In this document: positions 21,685 to 23,061 of the stretch, in pieces
How positions within the stretch are numbered: the first letter of the stretch is position 1
Layout of the letters: each line of letters starts with the position of its first letter
Origin: Deltaproteobacteria bacterium
GTDB lineage: Bacteria > Desulfobacterota > Desulfobacteria > Desulfobacterales > UBA11574
Length of the DNA stretch: 23,061 nt
Assembly: GCA_019313505.1 (NCBI GenBank)
Contig: JAFDBA010000009.1
Span: forward strand, 1-23,061
Direction: 5' to 3'
Notes under the pieces: generated by a model
Seen by the model: the letters and a program-made list of their open reading frames with translations, nothing else
The model's database searches: none
Told to the model about the DNA's origin: nothing
Program-made: the position numbers and the translations under genes

Positions 21685-21986
21685 TAATATTTGACGCCAA
21701 TTCCAAAACGTGAAGCGTCTTTGGTATCCATTTCCTTCCACCATCTTACTTCAGCGAGGGATACGGTTCGCAGTCCATTGCAGAGCTCCGGTGCGGAAGT
21801 ATTAAAGGAACAGTTTCTTACCTTGAAGAAAATATTCGTTCCCTCTTTGAAAAATGAATCAGACTCGAAATACATGCCGCCTTCAGCGCAGTTAAGCATT
21901 GTGGCATTAACGGTTTTATCTTTATTAAAACAGTTGCATGTAACGGATGCTTCGCATTTATGGCGTTTATCAGTTCTTTTTTTCAT
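21681..21986 (-). CDS. PilZ-domain protein
   Basis: 101 residues, a single PilZ-like domain. The N-terminal RxxxR (R4 and R8 in KKRTDKRHKC) and NCAEGGMYFES, at the place of the D/NxSxxG motif, point to the cyclic-di-GMP-binding family; the C-terminal RFGIGVKYY also fits. The motif's serine is replaced by Ala, so nucleotide binding may be weak or lost. No output domain is attached. GAGG lies 11 bases before the ATG. It shares stop-codon bases with the convergent thiE. It may be cotranscribed with the glycogen-binding-like gene upstream (57-base gap). Role unknown. Confidence 0.7.
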   Translation of the reverse strand: MKKRTDKRHKCEASVTCNCFNKDKTVNATMLNCAEGGMYFESDSFFKEGTNIFFKVRNCSFNTSAPELCNGLRTVSLAEVRWWKEMDTKDASRFGIGVKYY

Positions 21987-22043
21987 AGGGTGTAGAACCT
22001 CTTGATTTGCGGCTAATTTGTTATTTAATCCATAGGTTGTGAT

Positions 22044-22340
22044 TTAAGGCACGGTCAGATTAAGGATATTGTTATAACTCCCGAAACAGTTTAAACAAGT
22101 CTGATCATTTTGGGGATCTTCTTTCCACTGCCCGTCAACAAGAAATTTATATTCGTAGTTTCCGGAAGGTAAAATCACAGCCTTATTCCACACGCCATTC
22201 CCATCCTTTTTCATGAGATGCTTTTTGGAATTCCAATGATTAAAATCTCCCATTAAAATGACTTCTTTAGCACCTGACAAATCAACCGAAAATGTTACTT
22301 TTTTCCGCTTGGTTTTCTTTTTTGATTTAACCTTTGCCAT
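22044..22340 (-). CDS. Stand-alone glycogen-binding-like (CBM48/AMPK-type) protein
   Basis: 98 residues. A strongly basic tail (KVKSKKKTKRKK) precedes one immunoglobulin-like carbohydrate-binding domain: ILMGDFNHWNSKKH near residues 28-41, GNGVWNKAVILPSGNYEYKFLVDGQWKEDP spread over about 47-76, and CFGSYNNILNLTV at the end. These are the hallmark segments of AMPK-beta and isoamylase N-terminal domains. There is no catalytic domain. The start at 22340 is chosen because AGGAGG lies seven bases before it; an upstream in-frame ATG (22355) overlaps that site. Binding to glycogen is inferred from the fold; the basic tail could bind nucleic acid or membrane. Physiological role unknown. Confidence 0.82.
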   Translation of the reverse strand: MAKVKSKKKTKRKKVTFSVDLSGAKEVILMGDFNHWNSKKHLMKKDGNGVWNKAVILPSGNYEYKFLVDGQWKEDPQNDQTCLNCFGSYNNILNLTVP

Positions 22341-22410
22341 ATAATACCTCCTCATTTAAAATTGCTTCAAGGTTTTATGTTATGTTCACTTTAACAAACC
22401 ATTATCAAAT

Positions 22411-22538
22411 TATAATTTAATCTGTCCATAGAGGAGGGGATTCATTTTGATGGTGGAAACCCCTGTGGGGCGGGAATTAGTCCCATGCCGTCGGGAAAAA
22501 AACTGATGAGATAGGTTTTTGAAGGCAGCCTTATTTTT
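22411..22538 (+). ncRNA. Candidate orphan small structured RNA
   Basis: The 246 bases between two minus-strand genes hold a perfect TATAAT (22411-22416) and then a GC-rich island in otherwise AT-rich DNA. Within it cccc (22460-22463) pairs with gggg (22467-22470); alternatively ggc-ggga (22469-22475) pairs with tccc (22481-22484) and gcc (22487-22489). Next aaaaact (22497-22503, with neighbouring As) can pair with the aggttttt region (22513-22520). The island ends with ccttattttttt (22529-22538), a terminator-like U tract. No open frame fits and I could not match it to a known RNA family. The -35 region is poor and the AT box is itself palindromic, so orientation is uncertain. Confidence 0.3.
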
Positions 22539-22586
22539 TTCACAGATTAAGCTAATCAACAAGTTAGCGTCCATCCATAAATGAGA

Positions 22587-22883
22587 CTATTCGCCAAATC
22601 CATAGTGAAACATTTCATATTCGGTTTTTCCTCCAAGCAAAGCATCTATCTTATCTTGAATTCCCTGTCTTTCCTTGCTTAACAGCCATTTTCCCCAGTA
22701 TTCAGAGGACTTCCAGGTACTGATGACAAGAAACGTATCGGGTCTATCCAGGCTTTTTAAGGTTTCACCTGAGATATAACCCGACTGGGTTGTTGCAAGG
22801 ACTCTCATTTGTCTAAATAAGGGTATCATTTCCTTGGCCTTGTTTTCCGGCACAATCCGCTTAATTAGAATTTTAACAGCCAT
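22587..22883 (-). CDS. ABM-domain (antibiotic biosynthesis monooxygenase-like) protein
   Basis: 98 residues forming one ferredoxin-like alpha/beta barrel of the ABM family. It begins VKILIKRIVPENKAKEMIPLFRQMR and continues with TTQSGYISGETLKS, the DTFLVISTWKSSEYWGKWLLS segment and an ending EYEMFHYGFGE. The TTQ-GYISGE, STW and W-KW features are typical. Members are small cofactor-free monooxygenases, heme-degrading enzymes or proteins of unknown activity; catalytic role cannot be told here. GAAAGGAAA precedes the ATG. It follows the partial CFA-synthase-like gene by 26 bases on the same strand and is probably cotranscribed with it. Confidence 0.75.
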   Translation of the reverse strand: MAVKILIKRIVPENKAKEMIPLFRQMRVLATTQSGYISGETLKSLDRPDTFLVISTWKSSEYWGKWLLSKERQGIQDKIDALLGGKTEYEMFHYGFGE

Positions 22884-22909
22884 TTTGTTTTCCTTTCATA
22901 TATGGTTGG

Positions 22910-23061
22910 TTATTCCTGATACACATGTGCCCGAGTTACCGGCAGCATATTATCCAATCCTTTGGAGACAAGAATCTGAAACAGGCGAGAATCGCCGTAC
23001 TTAAATCCTGCTGCCGTACTGTTTAAAAAAAGACGCCATTGCCTCACAAACGTTTCATCAA
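22910..23061 (-). CDS. C-terminal end of a CFA-synthase-like methyltransferase (partial)
   Basis: The last 49 codons of a minus-strand gene that runs off the right edge. The translation begins DETFVRQWRLFLNSTAAGFK, continues YGDSRLFQILVSKGLDNMLP and ends VTRAHVYQE before TAA at 22912-22910. The F-R-W-R-x-YL/FL-x-x-x-A-x-F-x-x-G-x-x-x-x-FQ pattern is the C-terminal helix of cyclopropane-fatty-acyl-phospholipid synthase and its relatives, which methylate unsaturated phospholipid acyl chains using S-adenosylmethionine. Only the tail is visible, so the methyltransferase motifs and the start cannot be checked. Confidence 0.75.
   Translation of the reverse strand, partial: DETFVRQWRLFLNSTAAGFKYGDSRLFQILVSKGLDNMLPVTRAHVYQE

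Noticed and set aside
22503..22524. ctgatgag resembles the conserved core of a hammerhead ribozyme
   Set aside because: No stem II can form directly after it, and there is no correctly placed GAAA plus cleavage site. Chance match.

Overview
The window looks like chromosomal housekeeping DNA from an anaerobic Desulfobacterota (former deltaproteobacterial) organism, most likely a Desulfobacterales relative. Several points agree: a split F-type ATP synthase locus with paired b/b' genes, a hemA-ccsA-precorrin-2 dehydrogenase cluster, a short-form ThiC with ThiH, and palindromic 'gacggtctcgtaaaaagtc' repeats. This placement is an inference from gene content; there is no rRNA or other taxonomic marker here.

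Layout. (1) 1-522 has no convincing gene; it holds an imperfect long inverted repeat and a terminator-like hairpin. (2) 523-9384, all minus strand, is a long run of tightly packed genes read right to left: DHH phosphoesterase, metallo-beta-lactamase hydrolase, precorrin-2 dehydrogenase, CcsA, HemA, FabD, DksA-like protein, PHP phosphoesterase, RNase III and an Elp3-like radical SAM protein. (3) 9616-13501, plus strand, is a membrane-sector-only ATP synthase locus: two AtpI-type proteins, subunit a, a fused four-hairpin c subunit, a single-hairpin c subunit, b' and b. No delta, alpha, gamma, beta or epsilon gene follows. (4) ClpB is convergent at 13537-16125. (5) 16407-21684 is a thiamin operon, promoter - TPP riboswitch - terminator - thiC-thiF-thiG-thiH-thiS-thiE. 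It is visibly richer in G+C than its flanks. (6) 21681-23061, minus strand, carries small single-domain genes (PilZ, glycogen-binding-like, ABM monooxygenase-like) and the 3' end of a CFA-synthase-like gene. A possible orphan small RNA lies between two of them.

The most notable item is the ATP synthase rotor. The 323-residue c subunit is four tandem c hairpins. Hairpins 1 and 4 keep a Na+-type site with two carboxylates (E32/E65 and E273/E306). Hairpins 2 and 3 have lost both acids (S111/Q144 and G192/Q225). A normal 81-residue c subunit with the two-carboxylate motif follows behind a much stronger Shine-Dalgarno sequence. This predicts a hybrid rotor with fewer ion sites than hairpins and uneven spacing between them, an arrangement closer to V-type or Acetobacterium-type rings than to ordinary F-type rings.

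The thi operon makes the thiazole (ThiF, ThiS, ThiG, ThiH) and pyrimidine (ThiC) halves of thiamin and joins them (ThiE). It is probably controlled by transcription attenuation: a 9-nt copy of the terminator's 3' arm lies at the 3' edge of the riboswitch and can act as anti-terminator.
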